From: Mycobacterium rhizamassiliense
GTDB taxonomy: Bacteria > Actinomycetota > Actinomycetes > Mycobacteriales > Mycobacteriaceae
Reading direction: 5' to 3'
DNA length: 64,000 nucleotides
Assembly (NCBI RefSeq): GCF_900157375.1
Contig: NZ_LT721901.1
Location: forward strand, 2,838,315-2,902,314
The notes below the pieces were generated by a model. It was not told the DNA's origin. It did not search any database and saw nothing but the letters and a program-made list of their open reading frames with translations. The position numbers were made by a program, and so were the translations under genes. This document shows, one piece after another, positions 53,271 to 62,191 of this stretch; positions within the stretch are counted from its first letter, which is position 1; each line of letters starts with the position of its first letter.

Positions 53271-54478
53271 GCGACATCCTCAGCGGCATCCGCGTGGTCG
53301 AGATCGCGGCCTGGACATTCGTTCCGGCGGCCGGCGCCGTGCTCGCCGACTGGGGCGCCGACGTCATTAAGATCGAGCATCCCGAGACTGGTGACCCGCA
53401 GCGGGGGCTGATCAGCTCGGGCGTCGTGTCGGGTGCCGGTGGGGTAAACCATTTCGTCGAGCAACCGAACCGGGGTAAGCGCAGTGTCGCCATCGACACC
53501 CGCACGCCGGACGGCCTCGAGCTCCTGCTGAAGATCGTCGAGACCGCAGACGTTTTCCTGACCAACCTGCTGCCCGACTCCCGCGAGCGGATGGGCATCG
53601 ACGTCGACCAGATCCGGGCCCGGAACCCGAAGATCATCTATGCCCGCGGCCACGGATACGGCACCAAAGGTGAGCTAGCCGCCCAGGGCGGTTTCGACCT
53701 GGCAGCCTACTGGGCACGCGGCGGAATCGGAGATGCCTACTCGCTGGGCGACGGCTCGTACCCGGCGATTCAACGGCCGGCATTCGGTGACGTCTACGGC
53801 GGACTGTCCATAGCCGCGGGTATCGCCGGTGCCCTGCTCAAGCGAGAGCGGACCGGGGAGCCGTCGGTCGTCGACGTGTCGCTGCTCAACGCCGCGATCT
53901 GGCAGCTCGGACCCGACATCGTCGGCGCGGGCATCACCGGACAAGACATCCCGAAGTTCAACCTCGAGGAGATGCCCAACCCGGTCGCCAGTATGTACAA
54001 GACCAAGGACGGCAGGTTCGTCGCCTTTGTGCTGCTGCAGGCCGACCGATTCTGGTCGGACTTCTGCACCCGGCTCGGCCGCACCGACTTGATCGACGAT
54101 GCCCGCTATGCCAACGCGGCCGTGAGGTTCGGTAACCGGGCCGACTGCATTGCCGAGCTGCGCAAGACATTCGAGTCCGAGGGTCTTGCCCACTGGGAGC
54201 AGGCCTTCGCCGGATTCGAAGGCGTCTGGGATGTGATGCACACCGCCCACGAGGTGCACAGCGATCCTCAGGCAATCGAGAACGGGTACCTGCCGCGGGC
54301 GACGAACACCAGCGGGATCGAGTTCGCCCTGGCGGCCAGTCCCGTGCAGTTCGATGAAACCCCGCTGGATTTGGAGCGGGCGCCGGAGCACGGTGAGCAC
54401 ACCGACGCGCTGCTGGCCGAGCTGGGTTTCAGTGAGGAAGAGATCATCGAGTTCAAGATCAATTCGGTTGTGCTGTAG
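53267..54478 (+). CDS. CaiB/BaiF-type (family III) CoA transferase (second copy)
   Basis: A 403-residue family III CoA transferase with IRVVEIAAWTFVPAAGAVLA (6-25), WGADVIKIEHPETGDPQRG and the likely catalytic Asp in GGFDLAAYWARGG. The opening closely matches the enzyme at 24343-25572. GTG start overlaps the aldehyde dehydrogenase stop by four bases; the end overlaps the VOC start by one base. It probably loads CoA onto an acid made by the enzyme upstream. Confidence 0.9.
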   Translation: MSDILSGIRVVEIAAWTFVPAAGAVLADWGADVIKIEHPETGDPQRGLISSGVVSGAGGVNHFVEQPNRGKRSVAIDTRTPDGLELLLKIVETADVFLTNLLPDSRERMGIDVDQIRARNPKIIYARGHGYGTKGELAAQGGFDLAAYWARGGIGDAYSLGDGSYPAIQRPAFGDVYGGLSIAAGIAGALLKRERTGEPSVVDVSLLNAAIWQLGPDIVGAGITGQDIPKFNLEEMPNPVASMYKTKDGRFVAFVLLQADRFWSDFCTRLGRTDLIDDARYANAAVRFGNRADCIAELRKTFESEGLAHWEQAFAGFEGVWDVMHTAHEVHSDPQAIENGYLPRATNTSGIEFALAASPVQFDETPLDLERAPEHGEHTDALLAELGFSEEEIIEFKINSVVL

Positions 54479-55434
54479 TGGGTTCGGAGGACCTTGCGCG
54501 GCGCTTCCTGCACGTCAACCTCAACTGCGAATCGCTGGACGCCACTGAGGGTCTGTACGCGGCGCAGCTCGGGCTCGCGGCCCGAATGCGCAGCGATCCC
54601 AAGGTCGCCACGGACGGCACCATCCTGGGCCTTGGCGGTGAAACATTTTGTGCCACAGCGTTTCTCTACGACTCGCGGGGCGGGCGCGCCGGCTGCGCTT
54701 TGGAGGCCATCGAGTTTCACCAGCCCGCGCTGAAAGCTGATCCGAACAGCGACCCGACTCGTCCCGGCATCCGGTCGACGCTGCTGACCGTGGCCGATCT
54801 CGATGCGACCGTCGCATCGTTGCGTGCGGCCGGCATCACCGTGGGCGGGCCGGTCGACGGCCTGATCTCGGGCTCCAAGTCGGTTCTCGCGCTTGATCCG
54901 GACGGCGTGGTCATCGAGCTCGCCGAAGCACCGAGCGACAAGCCGGGGGCAGTGTTCGCCGGAATCCGCGTCGCCGCCATCGACGCGGTGGCCACCGGAG
55001 AGTTCCTTACCGCGATCGGTTTCGCCCAGGTGCAGGCGCCGGCACAGGTCGAGGTGGCCGCCGACCAACTCGCGCCCGGCGGGTCGCCCACTCCCGTCAA
55101 GTGCGCGGTGTCGCGCTATGCACTCGCCGAGGACGCGCATCAGTTCACCCTCACCGTTGTGGCGCATCCCGACACCCGTCATGCGGATCCGGTGCCGTGG
55201 GGCGGAAATCGTCAGGGGTTGTACCGGTGTGCGCTGCGGGTGGAAAACACTGAGGCCGCAATGTCTTTGGTTCCGAATTCCGTTGAGGTGATGGGTGATC
55301 CGGTCTGGTGCCCGTTGCCGGGCACGAAGATCGAGGGGCTGTACGTCTCGTTCCTGCGCTCGCCCGACGGGGTGGTGTTCGAATTCGTCGAGAGGCCGCT
55401 GAGGCATTTCAGTCCGGCCGTGGCAAGGGGTTGA
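54478..55434 (+). CDS. VOC (glyoxalase-fold) family protein, complete
   Basis: A 318-residue protein with GTG start. Two VOC modules can be seen: residues about 1-150 (FLHVNLNCESLDATEGLYAAQLGL start, ending DPDGVVIELAEAP) and about 160-318 (FAGIRVAAIDAVATGEFLTA, ending SPDGVVFEFVERPL). Each module has its own terminal Glu-containing strand, as expected for metal ligands. It is the full-length paralogue of the partial gene at the left edge. Reaction unknown; location between a CoA transferase and an SDR suggests an acyl-CoA or hydroxyacid intermediate. Confidence 0.85.
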   Translation: MGSEDLARRFLHVNLNCESLDATEGLYAAQLGLAARMRSDPKVATDGTILGLGGETFCATAFLYDSRGGRAGCALEAIEFHQPALKADPNSDPTRPGIRSTLLTVADLDATVASLRAAGITVGGPVDGLISGSKSVLALDPDGVVIELAEAPSDKPGAVFAGIRVAAIDAVATGEFLTAIGFAQVQAPAQVEVAADQLAPGGSPTPVKCAVSRYALAEDAHQFTLTVVAHPDTRHADPVPWGGNRQGLYRCALRVENTEAAMSLVPNSVEVMGDPVWCPLPGTKIEGLYVSFLRSPDGVVFEFVERPLRHFSPAVARG

Positions 55435-55437
55435 GCG

Positions 55438-56226
55438 TTGGATCTGGGCGTACGCGGCAAGGGTTATGTCGTGGTCGGCGGCACGGCCGGGATGGGACTG
55501 GCGGCAGCACGGGCGCTGGCGCGCGAGGGTGCGTCGGTCGTGGTGGTCGGGCGTGACGCCGGCCGGGGCAAGAACGCCACGGAAGAACTCGTCGCCGCTG
55601 GCGCGGCCTCGGCGCACAGCCTGGCTTTCGACGTGAGTCGGCCCGGTGCGGCGGTGGCCGCCGTCGACGAAGCGGTGCGGATACTCGGCCGACTCGACGG
55701 CATCGCCATCACCATGGGCACCGCCGGGATGATGCCCATCGACTCCGACGATGACGCCTGGGACACCGCGTTTCACGACGTCTTGTTGGCGACCACCCGC
55801 AGTGTGCAAGCCGCGCTGCCACACCTCGCGGTCAACGGGGGCGCGATCGTGACCACCGCCGCGTACTCGGCACGCTCGCCACACGAGCCGCGTCTGCCCT
55901 ACGCCAGCCTCAAGGCGGCCGTTGCGACGTTCACCCGCGGCATCGCACGCACCCACGGCAAATCGGGCATCCGGGCGAACAGCGTTGCCCCCGGCGCCGT
56001 GGAATCCGATGCGCTGCACGCCATTCGCGGATACGTTGCCGAAAGCAAGGGCTATCCCTACGACGAGGCCCTCGAGCGGGCGCTGGTGGAGGACTTCGGG
56101 TTCGACGCGGCGCTTGGTCGCCCCGGCCAGCCGGACGAGATCGGCGCGCTGATCACCTTCTTGCTGTCGGATATCTGCGCGTTCGTCACCGGACAGACCA
56201 TCTACGCCGACGGTGGCGCGCCCTAG
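55438..56226 (+). CDS. Short-chain dehydrogenase/reductase
   Basis: A 262-residue SDR that seems to start at TTG 55438, four bases after the VOC stop; no ATG or GTG is available near the protein start MDLGVRGKGYVVVGGTAGMG. Cofactor motif GGTAGMG (14-20), catalytic Ser in TTAAYSARSP and YASLK (about 160-164). The end FVTGQTIYADGGAP is standard. Last gene of the aldehyde-dehydrogenase operon, converging with the SDR at 56235 with eight bases between. Confidence 0.87.
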   Translation: MDLGVRGKGYVVVGGTAGMGLAAARALAREGASVVVVGRDAGRGKNATEELVAAGAASAHSLAFDVSRPGAAVAAVDEAVRILGRLDGIAITMGTAGMMPIDSDDDAWDTAFHDVLLATTRSVQAALPHLAVNGGAIVTTAAYSARSPHEPRLPYASLKAAVATFTRGIARTHGKSGIRANSVAPGAVESDALHAIRGYVAESKGYPYDEALERALVEDFGFDAALGRPGQPDEIGALITFLLSDICAFVTGQTIYADGGAP

Positions 56227-56234
56227 TAACGAAT

Positions 56235-57146
56235 TCAGGCCGTCGGCAGCGGCCCGGCCAGCCCACGGGGAGAGGTGCCGTAGAGCCAGCTGACCGCCTG
56301 ACCGATCTCCGAAAATGCCAGGGAGGCCCCGTCTTTGGCGCGGTAGACGCGCGGCATTTCGGTGAAGCCCTGGATGCGGCTGAGCTTGTCGCCGTTGATG
56401 CGTAGGATCTGGCCGGTCAGCCAGGATGACTGCGCGGACTGCAGCCAGGCCACCACGGCCGAGCTGCGGGCGGGATCCAGCGCGGGATCGTCGGCGCGGG
56501 CGCCGAACACGTCGGCGGTCATCCGTGACATCGCCAGCGGGGAGATCGCGTTGACCGCAACACCGTAACGTCGTGCCTCCATGGCGGTGACGATGGTCAA
56601 GTTCGCGATCGCGGCCTTGGCTGCGCCGTAGGCACTCTGCCCGACATTGCCCCACAAGCCCGCGCCGGAAACCGTGTTGACGATGTGGGCATCGATCGGG
56701 TTGCCCGCCTTGGACTGTGCCCGCCAGTACTCGCAGGCATGCCGGGTGACGGCGAAGGTGCCTTTGAGATGCACCGCGATGACGGCGTCCCAGTCGGCCT
56801 CGCTGGAGGCGGCCACCATCGAATCACGCAGGATGCCTGCATTGTTCACCACACCGGTGAGGGAGCCGAAGGTGTCGACGGCCGTCGATACCATGTCGGC
56901 GACGTCGGCCCAGGCCGACACCGAACCCGTGTGCGCGACAGCCTTTCCGCCGGACGCTTCGATTTCGGCTACCACGTCGGCCGCAGGGCCTGCACCTTCA
57001 CCGGCGGAGCCATCCCGGCCGACGCCCGGATCGTTCACAACGACGGCCGCGCCCTGCTTGGCCAACTCGAGGCAGTGGCCGCGGCCGATACCGCGTCCGC
57101 CTCCGGTGACCAGGACGACCTTGCCGGTCAAGGGACCTTCAGGCAT
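56235..57146 (-). CDS. SDR oxidoreductase, MFE-2/HSD17B4-like 3-hydroxyacyl-CoA dehydrogenase type
   Basis: A 303-residue SDR: KVVLVTGGGRGIGRGHCLEL (9-28), VVVNDPGVGRDGS (36-48), NNAGILRDSM (101-110), TVSGAGLWGNVGQSAYGAAK (catalytic Tyr about 172). The phrase VNDPGxGRDG and the NAGILRD segment resemble the dehydrogenase half of multifunctional enzyme type 2, which oxidises (R)-3-hydroxyacyl-CoA; that would follow an R-specific MaoC hydratase such as 5001-5459. It is last in the long minus-strand operon. Confidence 0.88.
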   Translation of the reverse strand: MPEGPLTGKVVLVTGGGRGIGRGHCLELAKQGAAVVVNDPGVGRDGSAGEGAGPAADVVAEIEASGGKAVAHTGSVSAWADVADMVSTAVDTFGSLTGVVNNAGILRDSMVAASSEADWDAVIAVHLKGTFAVTRHACEYWRAQSKAGNPIDAHIVNTVSGAGLWGNVGQSAYGAAKAAIANLTIVTAMEARRYGVAVNAISPLAMSRMTADVFGARADDPALDPARSSAVVAWLQSAQSSWLTGQILRINGDKLSRIQGFTEMPRVYRAKDGASLAFSEIGQAVSWLYGTSPRGLAGPLPTA

Positions 57147-57161
57147 TGCGCGTTATCTCCT

Positions 57162-58364
57162 TCATTTCGTGAACAATTCGGCGATGAGCGCGCGGCGCTG
57201 CGACCAGTCCGCTGCGCGCAGGTCGACGTGTCCGGACTCGGTGACGATGACGTCCACGTCGTGGGCGGGTGTGGAGGCGGGCCGGCTGAGCCGCTCGACC
57301 AGGGGTGAGCGCCCGTTCACCTGAGTCGGAACGGCGATGATCGACAGTCCGCCGCGGCTCATCCTCGCGGCGGCGCAGTAGTCAGGGTGCCCGCCGATGC
57401 CACCGATTACCTTGTCGCCCATGCCTTCGACGTTGATCTGCCCGTATCGGTCGATCTCGATGGCGGTGTTGACCGCGACCAGCGGTGCGCCGCGTGACAG
57501 CCGGGTGAGGTCGTGGGTGTGGTCGAGCCCGTGCAGGATGGGGCGCCCGTCGGCCCAGTCGTAGAGCGAGTCGCTGCCCAGCAGATATGTCGCCGACGGG
57601 GTACCCGCCAGCAGCCCGCGTCGGTCGAGGTCGACGACGGCGTCGGTAAGTAGCCCGGTGTCGATGCGCAACGGGACCTGTGCCCGGCGCAGCAGTGCGG
57701 TGCCGAGCTGTCCCGGCCCGTACTGGATCCGGGCGTCTTCGGGGAGCAACCGCAACACCGCATCGGCGAGCGCATCGTGAATCGGCTCGGGGTCGCGCTG
57801 CGGTACTTGCAGCGGTCCGGTCGCGACGGTGCCGATGACCTCGACACTCGACGGGTCGAGCGCAGGCCCGGCATCCGCCGCGGGCATCGAGGTATCGGTG
57901 ACAGCGAGAGTCCTTGTGCCGCCGCCGATTAACTCGCGCTGCCAGGACACCTCGGTGCCGAACTGCAGCAAGCCATCTCGACGTGCCAGCCGGGTGAGCA
58001 GCACGTCGGGCCGCAGCACATCAGCAAGCAGCGCGGGAATCGCGCCCAGCCGCGTCGGCAGGAAACGCGCCTTCGAGCTGTGCAATACGTCGCGCACGCC
58101 CCAACCGGGCATCAACGCAACCACTTCGGCGAACGCGTCTGCGTCGAGGCCGTCGATCGGGGCGGGCAGCCAACCCAGCACCAGGCGCACCGAGCCGACC
58201 TCGCTGGCGGCGGCGCTGAGCGCCGCGCCGACCGACCCGCCGTCGTCGAGGCAGCGCAGCGAGCCCACTCCGTCGCCGAGGGCAACCGTCGCTCCGGGGC
58301 GCAGCGCAGCGCGCAGCGCGGCGGTGAATCCGGTCCTGGTCAAAGGGGTCAAACTCGCTGTCAT
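57162..58364 (-). CDS. Acetyl-CoA hydrolase/transferase-family protein lacking the catalytic Glu (second copy)
   Basis: A 400-residue paralogue of 3671-4909, aligned from VALGDGVGSLR to the end except for 12 N-terminal residues. The same catalytic segment reads IDTGLLTDAVVDL, with Gly237 where active CoA-transferases have Glu. QYGPGQLGTAL and VIGGIGGHPDYC are retained. It overlaps the FadE-fusion gene by four bases and precedes an SDR by 15 bases. Because both copies share the loss, it looks like a family feature, not decay. Confidence 0.75.
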   Translation of the reverse strand: MTASLTPLTRTGFTAALRAALRPGATVALGDGVGSLRCLDDGGSVGAALSAAASEVGSVRLVLGWLPAPIDGLDADAFAEVVALMPGWGVRDVLHSSKARFLPTRLGAIPALLADVLRPDVLLTRLARRDGLLQFGTEVSWQRELIGGGTRTLAVTDTSMPAADAGPALDPSSVEVIGTVATGPLQVPQRDPEPIHDALADAVLRLLPEDARIQYGPGQLGTALLRRAQVPLRIDTGLLTDAVVDLDRRGLLAGTPSATYLLGSDSLYDWADGRPILHGLDHTHDLTRLSRGAPLVAVNTAIEIDRYGQINVEGMGDKVIGGIGGHPDYCAAARMSRGGLSIIAVPTQVNGRSPLVERLSRPASTPAHDVDVIVTESGHVDLRAADWSQRRALIAELFTK

Positions 58365-60679
58365 CGCGGTTCTTTGGAGAGCCCGAGCACCCGCTCACCG
58401 AGGATGTTGCGCTGAATCTCGCTGGTGCCCCCCAGGATCGTCTGCGCCCGCCCGACCAGCATGTGGTGCACCAGGCCGTCCTCCGCGGGGTCGATGCACG
58501 CATCGGTACCGAGCACCTCGGTGGCCATGTCACCCAGGTCCTGATCGGTTTCCGACGTCATCAGCTTGAGCACCGAGAAGGCCGGCGACGTGAGGTCGCC
58601 GGAGTCGATGGCGCGCTGCCAGGTGTAGCGCAGCAGCCACATCCGGGCCCACAGCCGGGTCATCGACCTCGACAGCATCGGGTCGAGCAGGTCGCGGTCA
58701 CGGGCAGCGTCGACCATGCGTTCGTGTAGGCGGAACATCGAGACCGCCTGCGAACCCAATGTCAGGCGCTCACGCCCCAGCGTCACCATCGCCACGGTCC
58801 AGCCCTGACCGACGTCACCGATCAGGGCGTCGTCGCCGAGTTCAGCGCCGTCGAAGAAGACTTCGTTGAACTTGCTCTCACCGTCCATCTGCGTCAACGG
58901 GCGGACCGTGACCCCCGAGATGTCCATGGGCACAACGAACATCGACAAGTCACGGTGCTTTTCTGGACCCGTGCGGGCGAGCAGCAGGCCGAATCGGGCC
59001 GAGGCGGCCGCCGAACTCCACACCTTCTGGCCATCGATCCGCCAACCGGTCGTGGTGCGCTCGGCTCGGGTGCGAACGCCGGCGAGGTCTGATCCGGCGC
59101 CGGGTTCGGAGAACAACTGACACCAGACGTCGTCGCCCAACCGGATCGGCTCCAGGTAGCGGTCCTTCTGCTCCTGGCTGCCGAACTTAATCAGCACCGG
59201 ACCGACCAGGTCGGCACCGGTGATGTTCAGCTGACGGGGCACGTCGGCGCGTGCGCACTCCTCGGCGAACACAGCCTGGTAGGCCACCGTCGCTGCGGCA
59301 CCACCGAACTCACGCGGCCAGTGCAGGCAGGCGTAGCCGTGGTCGGCGAGGTAGCGGTGCCAGATCCGGCCCGGCCCGACGTCATCCGCAGTGGGTGTGG
59401 GCCCGTAGTTCCGCAGACCGGCCGGCCTCGGCGCGCTGTCCAGAAACGAGCGGATCTCCGCGCGTAGGGCGTCGACGTCGTTGCGGTCTTTCGTCACTTC
59501 TGGCGAAGCCGACAGCTGAGTCGACGGGTCCAGCGCAGACAGCCGATCCCAGTGCTGAGCCGGGCTGCCGAACACCACCTCGTCGGTCCGGGCGCGCCGG
59601 AAGTACAGGTGCGCGGAATCCTCCCAGGTGAAGCCAATGCCGCCGTGAATCTGGACATTCGCTTTCGCCGCGTTGCGCAGCGCCTCCGAGCACACCGCCT
59701 TGGCCATGCTCGCGCGCCAGTCCGCTTCGCCGGCGGCCGCAGCATCCGAACCGTCCAGGGCATCCAGGGCCGCCTGCGAGGCCGACCGTGCCCACTCGAG
59801 ATCGACCAGCATGTCGGCGCACTTGTGCTTGATGGCCTGGAAGCTGCCGATCTGCCGACCGAACTGTTCGCGGGTGCGGGCGTAATCGGTGGCGATCTCG
59901 AGCACCCGTTCGCACGCGCCCACCTGTTCGGCCGACAGCACCGCCAGGGCAATGTCGACGTTGCGGTCGACGACGTCGCCGAGGGGGCCGTCGCCAGACA
60001 GCCGCAGGGCCGGTGCTGCGCTCAGCGTGATGGTGGCCATCGGTCGGGTGCCATCGAGCACGCGTTCAGCCTCGGCGACGACGCCGTCGACCGCCGGATC
60101 AAGCAGGAACACCGCCGGTTCGCCGTCCTCCGCAATGGCGACGACGACGAGGTCGTCGGCGGCGGCGCCGCCCAGAACGTGGCGCACCGCGCCGTCGATG
60201 GTCCACCCGTCCGCGGATCGAGCGGCGCGCAGCGTCACCGCGGACGGACGCCACAACCCGCCGTCGCCGGTGAGCGCTGCGGCCGCGGTGCGGCGACCTT
60301 CGATCAGACCCGTGAGCCGCTTGTCGGCATCGGGGTCTTGCTCGGTCAGGTCGAGCAGCAGGCCGGTGGCCAGCACCGTGGAACTGACGAACGGCACCGG
60401 GGCCAGCGCGCGGCCGAGTTCGTGGGCGACCACACCCAGCGCGGACGCGCCGTAACCGGCACCGCCGAGGTGCTCGGGCAGCGCGATGGCCGCCACCCCG
60501 ACCTGGTTGCACAGCACGTCCCACAGCACCGTGTCGAAGCCGGAATGTCCGTCTGCGCCGCCATCGCCGTCCTCGCCGTAGGCGACGGCGCGTACTCGGT
60601 CCTCGGATGCCAGTCGCTCACAGGCGGAGCGCACGGATTGCGCGAGTTCCTGACGTTCGTCAGCGGACAACGCCGTCAT
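58361..60679 (-). CDS. Fused two-domain acyl-CoA dehydrogenase (FadE34-like)
   Basis: A 772-residue protein of two tandem acyl-CoA-dehydrogenase units (about 1-370 and 395-772). Domain 1 shows QVGVAAIALPEHLGGAGYGA and TREQFGRQIGSFQAIKHKCADM; domain 2 has QLFSEPGAGSDLAGVRTRAE, ERLTLGSQAVSMF and ILGGTSEIQRNILGERVLGL. Start at ATG 60679, overlapping the FadD stop (ATGA). In M. tuberculosis FadE34 is a known two-domain FadE in steroid side-chain catabolism, a parallel to the separate subunit pairs elsewhere in this window. Confidence 0.9.
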   Translation of the reverse strand: MTALSADERQELAQSVRSACERLASEDRVRAVAYGEDGDGGADGHSGFDTVLWDVLCNQVGVAAIALPEHLGGAGYGASALGVVAHELGRALAPVPFVSSTVLATGLLLDLTEQDPDADKRLTGLIEGRRTAAAALTGDGGLWRPSAVTLRAARSADGWTIDGAVRHVLGGAAADDLVVVAIAEDGEPAVFLLDPAVDGVVAEAERVLDGTRPMATITLSAAPALRLSGDGPLGDVVDRNVDIALAVLSAEQVGACERVLEIATDYARTREQFGRQIGSFQAIKHKCADMLVDLEWARSASQAALDALDGSDAAAAGEADWRASMAKAVCSEALRNAAKANVQIHGGIGFTWEDSAHLYFRRARTDEVVFGSPAQHWDRLSALDPSTQLSASPEVTKDRNDVDALRAEIRSFLDSAPRPAGLRNYGPTPTADDVGPGRIWHRYLADHGYACLHWPREFGGAAATVAYQAVFAEECARADVPRQLNITGADLVGPVLIKFGSQEQKDRYLEPIRLGDDVWCQLFSEPGAGSDLAGVRTRAERTTTGWRIDGQKVWSSAAASARFGLLLARTGPEKHRDLSMFVVPMDISGVTVRPLTQMDGESKFNEVFFDGAELGDDALIGDVGQGWTVAMVTLGRERLTLGSQAVSMFRLHERMVDAARDRDLLDPMLSRSMTRLWARMWLLRYTWQRAIDSGDLTSPAFSVLKLMTSETDQDLGDMATEVLGTDACIDPAEDGLVHHMLVGRAQTILGGTSEIQRNILGERVLGLSKEPR

Positions 60680-62166
60680 CGGGTTCCTCCTGCGATCTGC
60701 CGGGCGAGCTCGGACTTGGCGACCTTGCCGAGCCCGGTCAGCGGGAACTCGTCGACGAGGACGAGTCGCTCGGGCCACTTCTGCTTCATCAGCCCGCGTT
60801 GGTCGAGGAACGTGCAGAGCTCATCGAGGGTGACGTCGCGATGGCGTGGTGAACGACGCACGACCGCGCATACCAGCTCACCGCGCAGTTCGTCGGGCTG
60901 GCCGAGGACGGCGATCTCGTCGACCAGGGGGTGGGCCAGCAGTTCGTTCTCGATCTCGTCGGGGGCGACGTTCTCGCCCTTGCGAATGATCAGATCCTTC
61001 GTGCGGCCCGTGACCACGATGCGCCCGTCCGGTCGAAGGTGGCCCCGGTCGCCGCTGCGAAACCAGCCGTCCGCGCTGAGAGCCTCGGCCCACTGCTCGT
61101 GCTGCAGGTATCCCGGAGTCAGGTTGTCGCCGCGCAGCTCGATCTCGCCGTTCGCCGCGATGCGCACCTGCGATCCCGGGATCGGCCGGCCCGCGCTGTT
61201 GGCCAGTTGCTCGTCGGTGTCGGTGATCTCGCTGACGCAGATCATCGGCGCCTCTGTCATTCCGTAGGCATGCACGACGGGTACACGTAGGTGTTCACGC
61301 ACCTGCCTGTGCACCTCGGGCGGACACGCGGCACCCCCGCCGATCAGCATCCGCAGCGACGGCATCAGTAATTCGTTTGTCGGCGCGGCCATTTGGGCGG
61401 CCAGGAGCATCTGGTAGAACGCGGTGCTCGCTCCGGTCACCGTCACCTGGTGTTCGGCGAGCACCCGGGGCAGGTCGTCGGCGGAAACCTTGGGGATGAG
61501 CACCACCGGAAAGTCGCCGAACAGGGCGGTGGCGAGATAGACCATGCCGCCGATGTGTGCGATGGGAAAGGCGATCGTGCCGACCTCGCGCGGATGGGTG
61601 CCGACACCGAGATGAGCGGTGAAGCCCCTGGCCGCGCTGAGCAATGTGGCGTCGGAGTGGCGGACGGCTTTCGGGCGGCCCGTGGTGCCCGACGTGAAGT
61701 ACACCCAGCGCGGCTCCGCCGGCGAGAGGGGTGCTTGGTACTCGGCACCTGCGGCCGGCGAGGTCCGCAGCCGGTGGACGAAGTCGGGAGGCACCGTGAC
61801 CGTCGGTATCCCCGGCGCAGCATTGGCAGCCGTCGACTCGTCGACCAGCAGGATGTCCGCCCGTGCGACGTCGACTGCCGCGCATACCTCGCGGCGCCGG
61901 TAGAGGTGCAACACCGGCGCCTGCACCACGGGCATGCGGGCCAGCGCGAGCATCACCACCGCCGCGTTGACGTGGGAGGGCAGCTGACAGGCGACCGTCA
62001 TACCGGGACGCACGCCGACATCGGGCAACCATCCCGCGGCGGCCGATGCCAGCCCGGCTACCTGCGACACGGTGAGTGTCTCGCCCGAAACGTCGCGCAG
62101 CAGCGGACGATCCGGCCGGCCGGCGGCGCACTCGTCCAGCAGCCCGGCGATGGTGCCAACCGTCAC
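60676..62166 (-). CDS. Acyl-CoA synthetase (AMP-forming)
   Basis: A 496-residue ligase with GTG start. P-loop FTSGTTGRPKAV (about 160-171), adenylation segment YGMTEAP, hinge motif GWFRSGDRGHLRPDG and RTKDLIIRKGEN, and C-terminal Lys in LTGLGKVAK. It activates a carboxylic acid as CoA thioester. It is the third gene of the minus-strand operon after the Ltp and P450 genes, so its substrate is probably the acid produced by P450 oxidation (inference). Confidence 0.92.
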   Translation of the reverse strand: MTVGTIAGLLDECAAGRPDRPLLRDVSGETLTVSQVAGLASAAAGWLPDVGVRPGMTVACQLPSHVNAAVVMLALARMPVVQAPVLHLYRRREVCAAVDVARADILLVDESTAANAAPGIPTVTVPPDFVHRLRTSPAAGAEYQAPLSPAEPRWVYFTSGTTGRPKAVRHSDATLLSAARGFTAHLGVGTHPREVGTIAFPIAHIGGMVYLATALFGDFPVVLIPKVSADDLPRVLAEHQVTVTGASTAFYQMLLAAQMAAPTNELLMPSLRMLIGGGAACPPEVHRQVREHLRVPVVHAYGMTEAPMICVSEITDTDEQLANSAGRPIPGSQVRIAANGEIELRGDNLTPGYLQHEQWAEALSADGWFRSGDRGHLRPDGRIVVTGRTKDLIIRKGENVAPDEIENELLAHPLVDEIAVLGQPDELRGELVCAVVRRSPRHRDVTLDELCTFLDQRGLMKQKWPERLVLVDEFPLTGLGKVAKSELARQIAGGTR

Positions 62167-62191
62167 CGTGTTCTCCCGTCCCGACCGGCCG